64,000 nucleotides of DNA from Halomonas sp. PR-M31 (GCF_001039575.1 NZ_JIBT01000005.1:1-64000); one strand, 5' to 3'; positions 26,566-36,238 are shown, counted from the stretch's first letter. Notes: generated by a model not told the origin, from the letters alone. Made by a program: numbers and translations.

Positions 26566-26612
26566 GGCGTCCTCCAAAGAAGCGATTTTTCAGCCACGAT
26601 CATTGGCTGACA

Positions 26613-27098
26613 TCACTTCGACTCTTTATTGTTCTCAGCGGTTTTGTCGGCCTTGGCTTGTTCGATCACCTTGGGGCGTCCACGACCCACTTCTTCCGCC
26701 CCTCGAGCCTGCATATAACTGTAGATATTCTCGATGTTGCTCAAGACATAGCTGTCACCGGCAAAGGACGGCATGACCTTGCCCGGTTGAATTTGTAGCC
26801 CACCGGCGATGACCCTGGCGAACTCGTCAAAGCTACGCTGCTGAGCGCGTTTGATCAGGCTTGGCGCAAAGGAAGATCCCAGGCCATCCGGCCCATGGCA
26901 GGCCATGCAGGAGCGGGTGTAGGCGATGTAACCGTCATAGGTGCCCTGATCGACCTTGCCATCGATAACGGTATAGTCCCCGGGTTCGGAGCCTTCTTTT
27001 GCCGCCGGCGCGGCTGACACGCTCGTCATGCCGAAAAACAGCACGACGCCTATGGCACCTATGACAAGAGAGTGTCTTGGCATCTTGTTCAAAGCCAT
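26613..27098 (-). CDS. xoxG: cytochrome c partner of the PQQ dehydrogenase
   Basis: The 161-residue exported c-type cytochrome has a signal peptide (HSLVIGAIGVVLFFGMTSVSA), a single heme site CMACH, and a probable Met axial ligand in PGKVMPSFAG. It resembles the c550/PedF-XoxG group that accepts electrons from PQQ alcohol dehydrogenases. ATG 27098 follows an aaggagac site. A 14-base hairpin separates it from xoxF. The lysine-rich tail (KADKTAENNKESK) is likely flexible. The symbol is by position and role; the exact subgroup is not certain. Confidence 0.82.
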   Translation of the reverse strand: MALNKMPRHSLVIGAIGVVLFFGMTSVSAAPAAKEGSEPGDYTVIDGKVDQGTYDGYIAYTRSCMACHGPDGLGSSFAPSLIKRAQQRSFDEFARVIAGGLQIQPGKVMPSFAGDSYVLSNIENIYSYMQARGAEEVGRGRPKVIEQAKADKTAENNKESK

Positions 27099-27159
27099 AC
27101 AGTGAGTCTCCTTCGACAAACCGGTCTTCTCACCGAGCAACGGCCATCGCGAGTGGATG

Positions 27160-27202
27160 ACTCACTCACCGGCCTAACAAGCCAGCATGCCGGTGAGTGA
27201 GT
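27160..27202 (-). repeat. 14-base inverted repeat between xoxF and the cytochrome gene
   Basis: The arms actcactcaccggc (27160-27173) and gccggtgagtgagt (27189-27202) match perfectly with a 15-base loop. It begins 8 bases downstream of the xoxF stop. There is no T-run, so it may protect the xoxF mRNA end or attenuate the downstream genes rather than act as a full terminator. Confidence 0.85.
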
Positions 27203-27209
27203 TCATGCC

Positions 27210-29036
27210 TCATGCGTCCGGCAAGGCGAACACCGTCAGCACGCCACCAAGCTCGGTGTAATCCTCGAGGGCGGCAAAGGCACTGACCGCTCCCAGCCCT
27301 TCCTCAGGATCTTCGAGACCCGCCGCCAGACCAATACCCGCCCAGCCACCGACCCCGGACAGCACGCCCAGGTACTGCTTGCCCTGATGCTGGAAAGTAT
27401 TGATGTTGCCGATGATTCCTGAGGGTGTCTTGAAGCTCCACATCTCCTCACCGGTATCGATGTTCACCGCCTTCACATGGCCTTCCAGAGTGCCATAGAA
27501 TGCCAGCCCGCCTGCCGTGGCCAGGGCACCGCTCCAGACCGCGAAGCGCTCGTTGGTTTCCCAGACGACTTCACCCTTGACCGGGTCCCAGGCGATGAAG
27601 CTGCCCATGCGTCCCTTGTTGTCCTCGTCCTGCACCGGTGCGGGCATCATGGTGAGGGTAGCGCCGACATAGGGTTGACCCGCCACGTACTCGGCCTCGT
27701 AAGGCTCGTAGTTCATGCAGATGCGGTTGATGCCGGCATAGAGCAGACCGGTCTCCGGGGAGTAGGCGCTGGGCTGCATGTTCTTGGCGCCCATGGCGGT
27801 AGGACAGATATCCGTGGTGTTGACGTTGACCCCCTGGCGGAAGGTGCTGAACTCCTCGTTGACCACCGGCCGACCAGTGTCCATGTCATAGTGGCTCGCC
27901 CAGTTGGTTTCCGGAGCAAATTTCTCGGCGACAAGAAGCTCGCCGGTTTCACGATCGAGCAGGAAGCCGAAGCCGGTACGATCGATGATCGCCAGGCCTT
28001 TTCGCTGTTTACCGTCGATCTCCACATCGATCAGCTGGTTCTCGTTGACACCGTCATAGTCCCACTCATCGAAAGGCACCTTCTGATAAACCCATTTCAC
28101 CTCGCCGGTGTTGGGATCCCGGGCAAATACCGTGATTGCCCACTTGTTGTCCGCGGGTTCGCCATCCACGGTGCGCTGTTCCGGGTTCCAGCTGCCTGGG
28201 TTACCGGAGCCGTAGTAGATCAGATCGAGTTCAGGGTCGTAGGTGACCCAACCCCAGGGCGCGCCACCGCCGCGCTTCCATTCACCTTCCGGCCAGGTGC
28301 TTACGCCCAGATCCGCCTCGCCGATGGGCTCGCCCATCATCAGGGTCTTTTGCGGATCGAGCAGTACATCGCTGTCGGGGCCGTTGGAGTATCCACGCCA
28401 GACTCTTTCTCCCGACTCGACGTTGTAGGCGGTCATGTGACCGCGCACCCCGAACTCGCCTCCGCTGATACCCATCACGACCTTGTCGTGTACCACGAGC
28501 GGCGACATGGTATTGCTCTCACCCTTGGTATGATCGCCGTTGGAGGCTTCCCAAAGCAGCTCGCCGGATTCCGAATCCAGAGCGACCAGGGTGTTGTTGG
28601 CTAGGCCCAGGAACAGGCGACCGTCCGCATAGGCGAGACCGCGATTGACGGTATCGCAACACATGACGGGAATGACCCGAGGATCCTGATCCGGTTCATA
28701 GGTCCAGACGATACGACCCTGATCTTCCAGGTCGAGGGCAAATACCTTATTGGGGAAGGGGGTGTGGATATACAGACGACCGTCGCCAACATACAGCGGG
28801 CCACCTTCATGACCGCGCAGCACTCCGGTCGAGAATTGCCACAGAGGGCGCAGGTCGTTGATGGTGTCGCGGTTGATCTGGTCGAGCTTGCTGTAGCGAT
28901 TGCCTTGATAGTTGCCGAGCTGGGTGGCCCAGAGCTCGGGGTTGTTCTGTAATTCAAGCTGATTGTCGTTGGCTTGAAGTGTGGTAGCGGCCAAGAGCCC
29001 TATGGTCGCAATGACATATTTCATCTCCTTTAGCAT
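27210..29036 (-). CDS. xoxF: XoxF-type PQQ-dependent alcohol dehydrogenase, probably lanthanide-dependent
   Basis: The 608-residue exported quinoprotein has a signal peptide ending near QAND, an eight-bladed propeller, and the adjacent-cysteine disulfide motif VMCCDTVNRG (Cys126-Cys127). Metal and catalytic landmarks are GGEFGVRG (Glu194), GSGNPGSWNP (Asn279) and DEWDYDGVNE. In the last, Asp326 is the catalytic base and Asp328 is the extra acidic residue that marks lanthanide enzymes; calcium enzymes have Ala or another small residue there. It oxidises methanol or other short alcohols in the periplasm. GTC-spaced ggag precedes ATG 29036. It is divergent from pqqA. Confidence 0.93.
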   Translation of the reverse strand: MLKEMKYVIATIGLLAATTLQANDNQLELQNNPELWATQLGNYQGNRYSKLDQINRDTINDLRPLWQFSTGVLRGHEGGPLYVGDGRLYIHTPFPNKVFALDLEDQGRIVWTYEPDQDPRVIPVMCCDTVNRGLAYADGRLFLGLANNTLVALDSESGELLWEASNGDHTKGESNTMSPLVVHDKVVMGISGGEFGVRGHMTAYNVESGERVWRGYSNGPDSDVLLDPQKTLMMGEPIGEADLGVSTWPEGEWKRGGGAPWGWVTYDPELDLIYYGSGNPGSWNPEQRTVDGEPADNKWAITVFARDPNTGEVKWVYQKVPFDEWDYDGVNENQLIDVEIDGKQRKGLAIIDRTGFGFLLDRETGELLVAEKFAPETNWASHYDMDTGRPVVNEEFSTFRQGVNVNTTDICPTAMGAKNMQPSAYSPETGLLYAGINRICMNYEPYEAEYVAGQPYVGATLTMMPAPVQDEDNKGRMGSFIAWDPVKGEVVWETNERFAVWSGALATAGGLAFYGTLEGHVKAVNIDTGEEMWSFKTPSGIIGNINTFQHQGKQYLGVLSGVGGWAGIGLAAGLEDPEEGLGAVSAFAALEDYTELGGVLTVFALPDA

Positions 29037-29413
29037 GACGTCATCTCCGGGGTGGGGGTCTCACCACGGGCTATTCCCTGCTCGCAGCAAGCTTGTCGTT
29101 GTTATTACTTTCCAGCAGCACCTTATAAGGTCTAGCACAGGATGCGAGATTGCATAGGAGAAGCGAGGCGTATTTCGAACCTTTCAAAGAGGGCAACGAA
29201 ATTGATCATCGAGACAACGCTGCGTCACGCTCTAGCAACCTGTTGCTTTATAACTGCTTTGAGGTCCGACGAGATAAACCTGCGCAATCGTTGGAATACG
29301 GCATTGCGGCTATTAGACCTAGGTCGCAATGCAACTATTGGCTAGAGTGCTTTACTGAAGAGGTGTAAAATCATCAGTTGTAAGCTCCACCCCTCAATGA
29401 TCGGAGAACAACC
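29037..29413. other. divergent xoxF/pqqA intergenic region (377 bases)
   Basis: No convincing gene is seen here; the short frames have no family features. The region holds both promoters. A perfect 12-base palindrome, accttataaggt, lies at 29120-29131, about 85 bases upstream of xoxF. It could be part of a minus-strand -10 region or an operator. A pqqA promoter near 29341-29375 (ttggct followed by gtaaaat) is possible but weak. Confidence 0.5.
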
Positions 29414-29485
29414 ATGTGGACCAAGCCGTCATACATCGATCTGCGCCTTGGCTTCGAGGTCACCCTCTATATCGCCAATCGCTGA
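29414..29485 (+). CDS. pqqA: PqqA, precursor peptide of PQQ
   Basis: The 23-residue peptide [23 protein letters not shown] is a classical PqqA, quoted here in parts as [14 protein letters not shown] and EVTLYIANR. Glu15 and Tyr19 are the residues that PqqE with PqqD cross-links to make PQQ. A ggagaac ribosome site lies just upstream. It begins the pqqABCDEF operon and is followed by a strong hairpin before pqqB, as in other pqq operons where pqqA is made in excess. Confidence 0.95.
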   Translation: MWTKPSYIDLRLGFEVTLYIANR

Positions 29486-29501
29486 TTTCAGTTTGTCATT
29501 G

Positions 29502-29534
29502 AAAACGCTCCGATCATCGGAGCGTTTTGTTTTG
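29502..29534 (+). terminator. terminator/attenuator between pqqA and pqqB
   Basis: aaaacgctccgat and atcggagcgtttt form a near-perfect 13-base palindrome with a one-base centre, followed by gttttg. This would end most transcripts after pqqA and let some through to pqqB-F. Confidence 0.82.
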
Positions 29535-29550
29535 CCCGTGAGAGGATTTA

Positions 29551-30480
29551 ATGCAGATTCTGGTGTTGGGTTCGGCGGCAGGCGGTGGCTTTCCACAATG
29601 GAACTGTAACTGCCGCAACTGTCTTGGCTTGCGCGATGGCAGCCTGACGGCTCAGGCGCGCACCCAGTCCTCCATCGCCGTCAGCAGCGACGGTGAGCGC
29701 TGGCTTCTGTGCAACGCATCTCCGGATATTCGCGCCCAGATCGGTGCCAGTCCCGAGCTGCATCCCAAACGAACGCCTCGGGATAGCGGCATCGGCGGTG
29801 TATTGCTCATGGATGGCCAAATCGATCATACCTCCGGCTTGCTGTCCCTGCGGGAAGGCTGTCCGTTGGATGTCTGGTGCACCCCCAATGTGCATCAGGA
29901 TCTGAGCACCGGCTTTCCGCTCTTTCCCATGCTGGAACACTGGCAGGGCGGGCTGCACTGGCAGCCCATCCAAGTGGATGCGGCCCACGCCACCGCGACC
30001 TTCTCGGTGCCGGTCTGCCCGGGGCTGACCTTCACCGCGGTCGCTCTGCACAGCAATGCCCCGCCCTATTCACCCCGGCGCGGTTCCCCTACGCCTGGGG
30101 ACAACATCGGCCTGTACATCGAAGATACCCGCAGCGGCCGCTCGCTGTTCTATGCGCCGGGACTGGGCAAGCCGGATGATGAGCTGCGCGGCTGGCTCAA
30201 GCGCGCCGACTGCGTGCTGGCGGACGGCACCCTATGGCAGGACGACGAGCTGCAACGAGCCGGGGTCGGCCAAGCTACCGGGCAGGACATGGGCCATCTG
30301 GCGCTGTCTGGAGAAAACGGGCTGCTGAGCGAACTCGAGCGTCTACCCAAAAGCACTCGACGCATCCTGATTCATATCAACAACACCAATCCGATTCTCG
30401 ACGAGAAATCGAGAGAGCGGGCAGAACTCGATGCTCGCAACATCGAGATTGCCTTTGATGGACTGCGCTTCGAGCCTTGA
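29551..30480 (+). CDS. pqqB: PqqB, metallo-beta-lactamase-fold PQQ biosynthesis oxygenase
   Basis: The 309-residue protein begins [21 protein letters not shown] and has the PqqB-specific zinc-type cysteines in WNCNCRNC, plus [16 protein letters not shown] and the C-terminal HINNTNPI. PqqB hydroxylates the Glu-Tyr intermediate in a late step of PQQ synthesis. A gagagga site precedes the ATG. The frame is intact. It is the second gene of the operon. Confidence 0.95.
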   Translation: MQILVLGSAAGGGFPQWNCNCRNCLGLRDGSLTAQARTQSSIAVSSDGERWLLCNASPDIRAQIGASPELHPKRTPRDSGIGGVLLMDGQIDHTSGLLSLREGCPLDVWCTPNVHQDLSTGFPLFPMLEHWQGGLHWQPIQVDAAHATATFSVPVCPGLTFTAVALHSNAPPYSPRRGSPTPGDNIGLYIEDTRSGRSLFYAPGLGKPDDELRGWLKRADCVLADGTLWQDDELQRAGVGQATGQDMGHLALSGENGLLSELERLPKSTRRILIHINNTNPILDEKSRERAELDARNIEIAFDGLRFEP

Positions 30481-30597
30481 AACATGCCCCTTGAATCATC
30501 TCCTTTGAATCAAGAGACATGAACTTGAAGTGCAGCGTAAGCGTCATAATGTACGACCCATGCCAAGGATGGCTTAAACTTCAAGGAGACCGCTTTC

Positions 30598-31409
30598 ATG
30601 CCATCGAATGCATCGCCTTTCGCCACGCCCCTCGCCGCGCCTTTTGCCGCATCAGGTGATACAGCGGACAAGGCACTCGATCGCGACGCCTTTCATGAGG
30701 CGCTGCTAGCCAAGGGCGACTACTACCATATTCATCACCCCTATCAGGTGGACATGGCCGAAGGCCGCGCAACCCCGGAGCAGATTCGCGGCTGGGTGGC
30801 CAATCGTTTCTACTATCAGATCAACATCCCGCTCAAGGACGCGGCGCTGCTGGCCAACTGTCCGGATGCCTCAGCTCGCCGGCGCTGGATTCAGCGGCTG
30901 CTGGACCATGATGGCCACGCCGAGGATGGCGGCGGCATCGAGGCCTGGCTGGCCCTTGGCGAGGCGGTGGGATTGAGTCGCGAGGCGCTATGGTCCCAGG
31001 AGCACGTGCTGCCCGGGGTGCGCTTCGCCGTGGATGCCTATGTCAACTTCGTGCGCCGCGCCGACTGGCGCGAGGGGGCGATCTCGTCGCTGACAGAACT
31101 CTTCGCGCCCCAGGCCCATCGCAGCCGCCTGGACACCTGGCCGACCCACTACCCCTGGATCGATCCGGCGGCTACGCCTATTTTCGCAAGCGCCTGGGAG
31201 AGGCCCGGCGCGACGTGGATCATGGCCTGGAACTGGCGCTAGAGCTTTGCACCACCCAGGCAACTCAGCAGCGCGCCCTGGACATTCTGCAGTTCAAGCT
31301 CGACGTGCTGTGGAGCATGCTCGACGCCATGACCCTGGCCTATCAGCTCGACCGAGCGCCCTATCACACGGTCACTGACAAGCGCGTCTATCATCGGGGG
31401 CTCGCATGA
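30598..31409 (+). pseudogene. pqqC: PqqC, pyrroloquinoline-quinone synthase, frameshifted
   Basis: The intact enzyme, about 270 residues here, closes the ring and oxidises the last intermediate to PQQ. The first frame runs from [11 protein letters not shown] through [13 protein letters not shown] and [20 protein letters not shown] to THYPWIDPA, then leaves homology. The expected [19 protein letters not shown] and the C-terminus [11 protein letters not shown] lie in the second frame. One missing G in gcggctacg near 31168-31171 restores the family sequence. Its last bases overlap pqqD (ATGA). If the loss is real, the strain cannot make PQQ. Confidence 0.87.
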
Positions 31410-31681
31410 ACCCGACCACCGTCTACCGTCTGCGTCCGGGCTGGCGTCTGCAGTGGGAAGAAGCCCAGCAGCGCCACGTGCTGCTCTATCCTGAAGGGAT
31501 GGTGCAACTCAACGAGAGCGCCGGCGCCATCCTGACCTTGCTCGACGGCGAGCGGGACGTGACGGCACTGATCGACGAACTGCAGCGCCGCTTTCCCCAG
31601 GCGCCACGAGAGGAGATGAGCGCGGACGTGGAAGAGTTCCTGCAAGACGCCGCCAACCAGGGCTGGATTCGTCATGACTGA
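31406..31681 (+). CDS. pqqD: PqqD, peptide chaperone
   Basis: The 91-residue protein contains the PqqD landmarks [25 protein letters not shown] (in parts [13 protein letters not shown] and HVLLYPEGM), LNESAGAIL and a C-terminal [11 protein letters not shown]. It binds PqqA and presents it to the radical-SAM enzyme PqqE. It overlaps the end of pqqC by 4 bases and the start of pqqE by 8 bases. The frame is intact. Confidence 0.93.
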   Translation: MNPTTVYRLRPGWRLQWEEAQQRHVLLYPEGMVQLNESAGAILTLLDGERDVTALIDELQRRFPQAPREEMSADVEEFLQDAANQGWIRHD

Positions 31682-32821
31682 ACCCGTGCCCACTCCGCCA
31701 CCCGCCGGTCAGGGCGCGCCGCTGTGGCTGCTGGCAGAGCTGACCTACCGCTGTCCGCTGCAGTGCTCCTACTGCTCCAACCCGCTGGACTTTGCCGCCC
31801 GGCAGGACGAATTGAGCACCGATGAGTGGTTCGACGTACTGCGCCAGGCCCGGGCCATGGGGGCAGTGCAGCTCGGGTTTTCCGGCGGCGAGCCTTTGGT
31901 GCGCAAGGATCTGGAAGCTCTGGTAGCCGAGGCCCGCCGGCTGGGATTCTATACCAACCTGATCACCTCCGGGCTGGGGCTTGATGAGGCCCGGATCGAC
32001 GCCCTGCGCGAGGCAGGCCTCGATCATATCCAGATCAGCTTGCAGGCGGCGGATGCGGACGTTGCCGCGGCGGTGGCGGGTTCACCCAAGCTCACGCCAA
32101 GAAGCTGGCCATGGCCAGGGCAGTCAAGGCCGCGGGCTACCCCATGGTGCTCAACGTGGTGCTGCATCGGCACAACATCGATCAGATCGACGACATCATC
32201 GCCCTGTGCGCGGAGCTTGGCGCGGACGCGGTGGAGCTGGCCAACTGCCAGCTCTACGGCTGGGCGCAGCTCAATCGGGCCGGGCTGTTGCCGAGCCGCG
32301 AACAGCTGGACGCTGCCGAGGCCACCACTGCCCGCTGGCGGAAGCGCCTCGCGGCCAGGGGCCAGGACATGCGCCTGCTGTTTGTGGTGCCGGACTACTA
32401 CGCCGAGCGCCCCAAGGCCTGTATGGGGGGCTGGGGGTCGATCTTCATGACCGTGGCCCCGGACGGGGCGGTGCTGCCTTGCCATAGTGCGCGCATTCTG
32501 CCGATGACGTTTCCTACGGTACGCAAGCAGTCGCTCAAGACGATCTGGTATCAAAGCGCTGCGTTCAACCGCTATCGCGGCGAGGACTGGATGCCCTCCC
32601 CCTGTCGCGACTGCGACGAGCGCCACAAGGATTTCGGCGGCTGTCGCTGCCAGGCCTACCTGCTCACCGGAGATGCCAGCGCCACGGACCCGGTGTGCGA
32701 TCTGTCCCCGGATCATCATCTGATCGAAGCCGCTCGGGAAGAAGCCGCCCAGGACCAGCGCTCAGTTCATGAGCTGACGCTACGCAATGTCCGCGAATCC
32801 CGGGTTTTCTGTCGCGAGTGA
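31674..32821 (+). pseudogene. pqqE: PqqE, radical-SAM PqqA peptide cyclase, frameshifted
   Basis: The intact enzyme, about 380 residues, forms the Glu-Tyr carbon bond in PqqA. The N-terminal frame has the radical-SAM cluster CPLQCSYC (Cys27, 31, 34) and [13 protein letters not shown]. The SPASM domain with [17 protein letters not shown] and [13 protein letters not shown] lies in a second frame that begins with [18 protein letters not shown]. One missing G between aag and ctc at 32090/32091 would rejoin [11 protein letters not shown]. With pqqC it makes two frame breaks in one operon. Confidence 0.87.
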
Positions 32822-32827
32822 CGCCCT

Positions 32828-35377
32828 GTGACTGATCGGGGCGAGGTACCGGGCCTGCCATCGGGAAGCCGTATGGCGAAGCGTCGGCTCGCCAACGGCC
32901 TGCGCATGCAGGCTATTGAAGCGCCCACCGCTCGGCAGGTACGTCTGGTCTGCGCCATCGGCGTGGGTTATCTCGATGAGCCTGAAAACCTGCCAGGGCT
33001 TGCCCATCTGCTCGAACATGCCCTGTTCCTGGGTTCGTCTCGCCACCCGGAGCCGGGGGATTTCGCTGCCTGGGTGAATGATCAGGGCGGGCGGTACAAC
33101 GCCCATACGGATGAGTACGCCACGGACGTGCACCTGACCCTACCGCCAGATGAGTCGCAGGCAGGCCTCGAACGGCTGCTCGACATCGTTCTGCACCCTC
33201 TTCTGAGCGAGACGCACATTGCCCGGGAAGTCGAGGTGATCGAAGCGGAATATCAGGCGCGGCTGAATGATCCCGCGCTGCATCGCCAACGCGCCCTGTC
33301 GCGTCTTTTCAAGGCGTCCCATCCCGCCTTTGACTGTCATCATGGCAATCGTCAGAGCCTGGGATCGGACATCTCCGCACTGCGTTGTGCGCTTCGCGAC
33401 TTTCACGCCTGCCATTATCGCGCCGAGGGCCTGAGTCTTGTGATGCTGGGGCCTCAGTCTCTGACACGGCAGCTCGATCTGCTAACGGCAGCCGCCGCTG
33501 GGATTCCTGCCGAGACCGGCACCGCGCCTACTCGAACCTGGCCCTGGGCGGAACCCGGTTGGATACAGTGGTCCCTGCTCAAGCATCAGCCGCCTGCCAA
33601 CCCCCTGCTGGAATTGATCTGGCCGTTGCCGGACCCACTGACACCTGCCCAGCGTCAGATCAGTGAACGGCTGGTCCAGGTACTCAAAGACGGCGCACTC
33701 GCTACTACCCTTGCCCAGCATGATGCCATCCACGATATGGCGCTTTGTCTTGTGGCGGACGGCGGTGCTCCCTTTCTATTGCTGAGCCTGACGTTGAGTG
33801 CGTCGGGACATCGACAGCGTGACTCCCTGATCGCCACCTGCCAGGCCTGGGTCGAGGATGTCGCTACCCGGCTGACGATGGGTGACGCTTCAGGGCAACC
33901 CGGTTCGCTGATCCACAACCTCGATACCTGGCCCAAGACGCTGGCTCGGCGCCTGGCCGTCGATGCGCGAACGCTTTCGATGACCGGGGAAACATCGGAC
34001 GCGAATGCGTCACTGGACGACCAGGCAATCAAGACGCTGGCGCCCATGTTGACGGCCAAGTGCTGTCGGATTCTGGAAGCGCTACCTGACTTGGCGCAAG
34101 CTGACACAATACCTGAGACAGGCACCCGGCTGCGCCATCGCCCGCCGCTGGTATTCGACTCAGCCTGGCGCTCTACAATCCTGCCTTCTCGATCGGCGCC
34201 ATCGATTCCACGCCGGGCTCTGCTTGCTGACGACAGCCTTGCCGCATCGGGTTTGATCCTCGACAACGAAAAGCTTGCGCTATGGTGGGATGGCGAACCC
34301 GTCTGTAAAAATGCGTTCTGGTGCCTGGGCTGGCCGGCGTCGGCCACTCATCAGGCGGCGCGGCTGGCATGCTGGCGGCAAAATACGCTGGCCTTGCGTC
34401 AGGCTGCGCTAGCGCACGGAATAGCGCTTACGCTCGAGGGCGATACGCGCGGCGACTGGCTGATGGCAACGGGCGATGCGGAGCGGCTGGAATCAGCCCT
34501 TGTTCAGACATTGCATCTTTGGCCATCTCGACAGCCTGCCGGAATCAGCACGCCGTTGCCGACTTCCAGCGAAGGGTTGCTGGCTCAGCGGCTGTTGAAT
34601 CTTCTGGATAGCCAGCCCACCGTCCGGCAGAAAAACGATGCACGAACGCTAGTCTGGGCCGGGGGAACGTTGAGCGACGCCGAGGCCCGGGCGGGCTGTC
34701 AGCGGCTGTTGGCGTCTTGCGAAAACGTCTTTGCGAACTTGGCATCTGAGGTCGATATCTGCGCGTCCACGTCATCACCGGCCGCCACGACAAGCCGATC
34801 AACCATCGTCAAAGATTGGCCGATCCACCGGCTTACGCCTCAAGGCGATGACGCGGCGGTCATGCTGCAGATCGACGCACCGGACGCCAGCCCCATCAGC
34901 CAAGCGCTGTTTCAGCTGCTGGCCCAGTGCCACGACGCGGCGTTTCATCATGAAATGCGCCAGCGCCAGAAGCTCGGCTATGTGGCGGCGGTGCGCTATC
35001 GCGAGGCCCCGGATGGCTGGCCGCGGCTTGGCTACGTGGTGCAATCTCCCCATGCTGGCAGTGAAGCGCTATGCGAAACGGTGAATGCCTTCCTGAAGAC
35101 CCAGGGTGTGGCGTTAGCCTGTTTGGACAGTACCACTTTCGACAGACGACGCACCGCCTTGAGCACCCGATGGAGCCGCCCCGAAACGCCAGGGGAGGCG
35201 CTGATGCGAGCCTGGCAGGGGGTGCGAAGACGCGGAGATTGGAAGCCCTGGGAAACAGAGCAGGCGGCATTGACAGCGCTAAGCGGTGAACGCTTGACGA
35301 GACTGGCGCAGGATCTTGTCGAAGGCAGGCTTGCTGGGCAGTGGTGGGTCCACCGTCCAAGAACCTGCTCTTCATGA
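32828..35377 (+). CDS. pqqF: PqqF, M16-family zinc metalloprotease
   Basis: The 849-residue peptidase has the inverse zinc motif HLLEH (residues 60-64) followed by the downstream Glu in EVEVIEAEYQ, as in insulinase/pitrilysin proteins. PqqF with a partner trims PqqA after cross-linking. The N-terminal half is well preserved; the C-terminal half is a typical inactive M16 repeat ending with RQKLGYVAAVRYRE. The start is GTG 32828 or ATG 32873; the latter has a ggga site. The gene lies 6 bases after the pqqE stop, so it is part of the operon. Confidence 0.85.
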   Translation: MTDRGEVPGLPSGSRMAKRRLANGLRMQAIEAPTARQVRLVCAIGVGYLDEPENLPGLAHLLEHALFLGSSRHPEPGDFAAWVNDQGGRYNAHTDEYATDVHLTLPPDESQAGLERLLDIVLHPLLSETHIAREVEVIEAEYQARLNDPALHRQRALSRLFKASHPAFDCHHGNRQSLGSDISALRCALRDFHACHYRAEGLSLVMLGPQSLTRQLDLLTAAAAGIPAETGTAPTRTWPWAEPGWIQWSLLKHQPPANPLLELIWPLPDPLTPAQRQISERLVQVLKDGALATTLAQHDAIHDMALCLVADGGAPFLLLSLTLSASGHRQRDSLIATCQAWVEDVATRLTMGDASGQPGSLIHNLDTWPKTLARRLAVDARTLSMTGETSDANASLDDQAIKTLAPMLTAKCCRILEALPDLAQADTIPETGTRLRHRPPLVFDSAWRSTILPSRSAPSIPRRALLADDSLAASGLILDNEKLALWWDGEPVCKNAFWCLGWPASATHQAARLACWRQNTLALRQAALAHGIALTLEGDTRGDWLMATGDAERLESALVQTLHLWPSRQPAGISTPLPTSSEGLLAQRLLNLLDSQPTVRQKNDARTLVWAGGTLSDAEARAGCQRLLASCENVFANLASEVDICASTSSPAATTSRSTIVKDWPIHRLTPQGDDAAVMLQIDAPDASPISQALFQLLAQCHDAAFHHEMRQRQKLGYVAAVRYREAPDGWPRLGYVVQSPHAGSEALCETVNAFLKTQGVALACLDSTTFDRRRTALSTRWSRPETPGEALMRAWQGVRRRGDWKPWETEQAALTALSGERLTRLAQDLVEGRLAGQWWVHRPRTCSS

Positions 35378-35413
35378 TCACTTTTGAAGATTAAAAAAAC
35401 CAGCAGCCTCAAA

Positions 35414-36238
35414 TCACTCCTCACGGCTGGCCTTGGCGGCCGCCTGTCGGGTCTCTTCTTGGCTGCGCTCGCCCTTATCCTCACCCTGTTCATCGTCGTT
35501 CTGAGTAGGGCTGTCTTTGTTGTAGTCATCCTCTTCACTGTCGATCTGGCGCAGGTTCGACGAGGAAGAGAAATTCTTGTCGTTGAGTTCCTGCATGATC
35601 TTGCGCAGCTTGCGACGCTGGCGAAAAGACGACAGTCGCTTGGTATCCCAGCTGTTCGGAGTCAGCGAACGAAAGTCTTCATCAGTGAACAGCTCGAAGC
35701 TGCGCTCGGCGCCGATGGGCATGTCTTCCGGGCCATAGACCCCGATCAATCGAATGGTCAGATGCTTGAACGTCAACTCCCCTTGCGGGCGGTGGCCGTC
35801 CATCTTGATGCCTTCGTCTCTCGCCAGCCGCTCGAGCAAATTAGAGAAGGTACCGACGTGAAGAAAATCTCCGGATCCAAGCGGCCCCTGGCGCGTATTT
35901 TCTCTTACCGTGCCCAGAGAGGATGAATGCTGCTGCTTCTCTTCGTCACCCTCTTCGTATTCCTGATCGAAATCGGTGACATCCATGGTGATGGTGCCTT
36001 CCGAGGTTTCAAGCTCCGCGATGATGTACTCGATGAAGATCGACTCGGCGCTCATGTTGCTGACGATGCACAAAGCGTCGATATCCTTTCTCTTGCCGCG
36101 GTTGATGATCAATCTTGGACGGCGCTGACGACTAAAACCGAGATACAAAAGCTGAGCGTACCCCAGCCAGACGAGCAAAACGCCAAGATTGGTAAAGAAG
36201 GTCAGTACCTTCGCGTTCTGTGATATCCACTCGATCAT
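35414..36238 (-). CDS. single-helix membrane protein of unknown function
   Basis: The 274-residue protein has one N-terminal helix (FFTNLGVLLVWLGYAQLLYLG), then a soluble domain with LIINRGKRKDIDALCIVSNMS and AESIFIEYIIAELETSEG, and a highly charged tail rich in Glu, Asp, Gln and Lys. A middle stretch (LTFKHLTIRLIGVYGPEDMPI) may be a folded beta-rich region. I recognise no family. It is convergent with pqqF and divergent from nothing useful, so context gives no role. Confidence 0.7.
   Translation of the reverse strand: MIEWISQNAKVLTFFTNLGVLLVWLGYAQLLYLGFSRQRRPRLIINRGKRKDIDALCIVSNMSAESIFIEYIIAELETSEGTITMDVTDFDQEYEEGDEEKQQHSSSLGTVRENTRQGPLGSGDFLHVGTFSNLLERLARDEGIKMDGHRPQGELTFKHLTIRLIGVYGPEDMPIGAERSFELFTDEDFRSLTPNSWDTKRLSSFRQRRKLRKIMQELNDKNFSSSSNLRQIDSEEDDYNKDSPTQNDDEQGEDKGERSQEETRQAAAKASREE

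Noticed and set aside
27477-28604. 375-codon plus-strand open frame
   Set aside because: It is antisense to xoxF, which is a clear family member; the frame has His-, Gly- and Val-rich low-information sequence.
29142-29345. 67-codon open frame upstream of pqqA
   Set aside because: It overlaps other short frames, has no domain, and lies in a promoter region between divergent genes.
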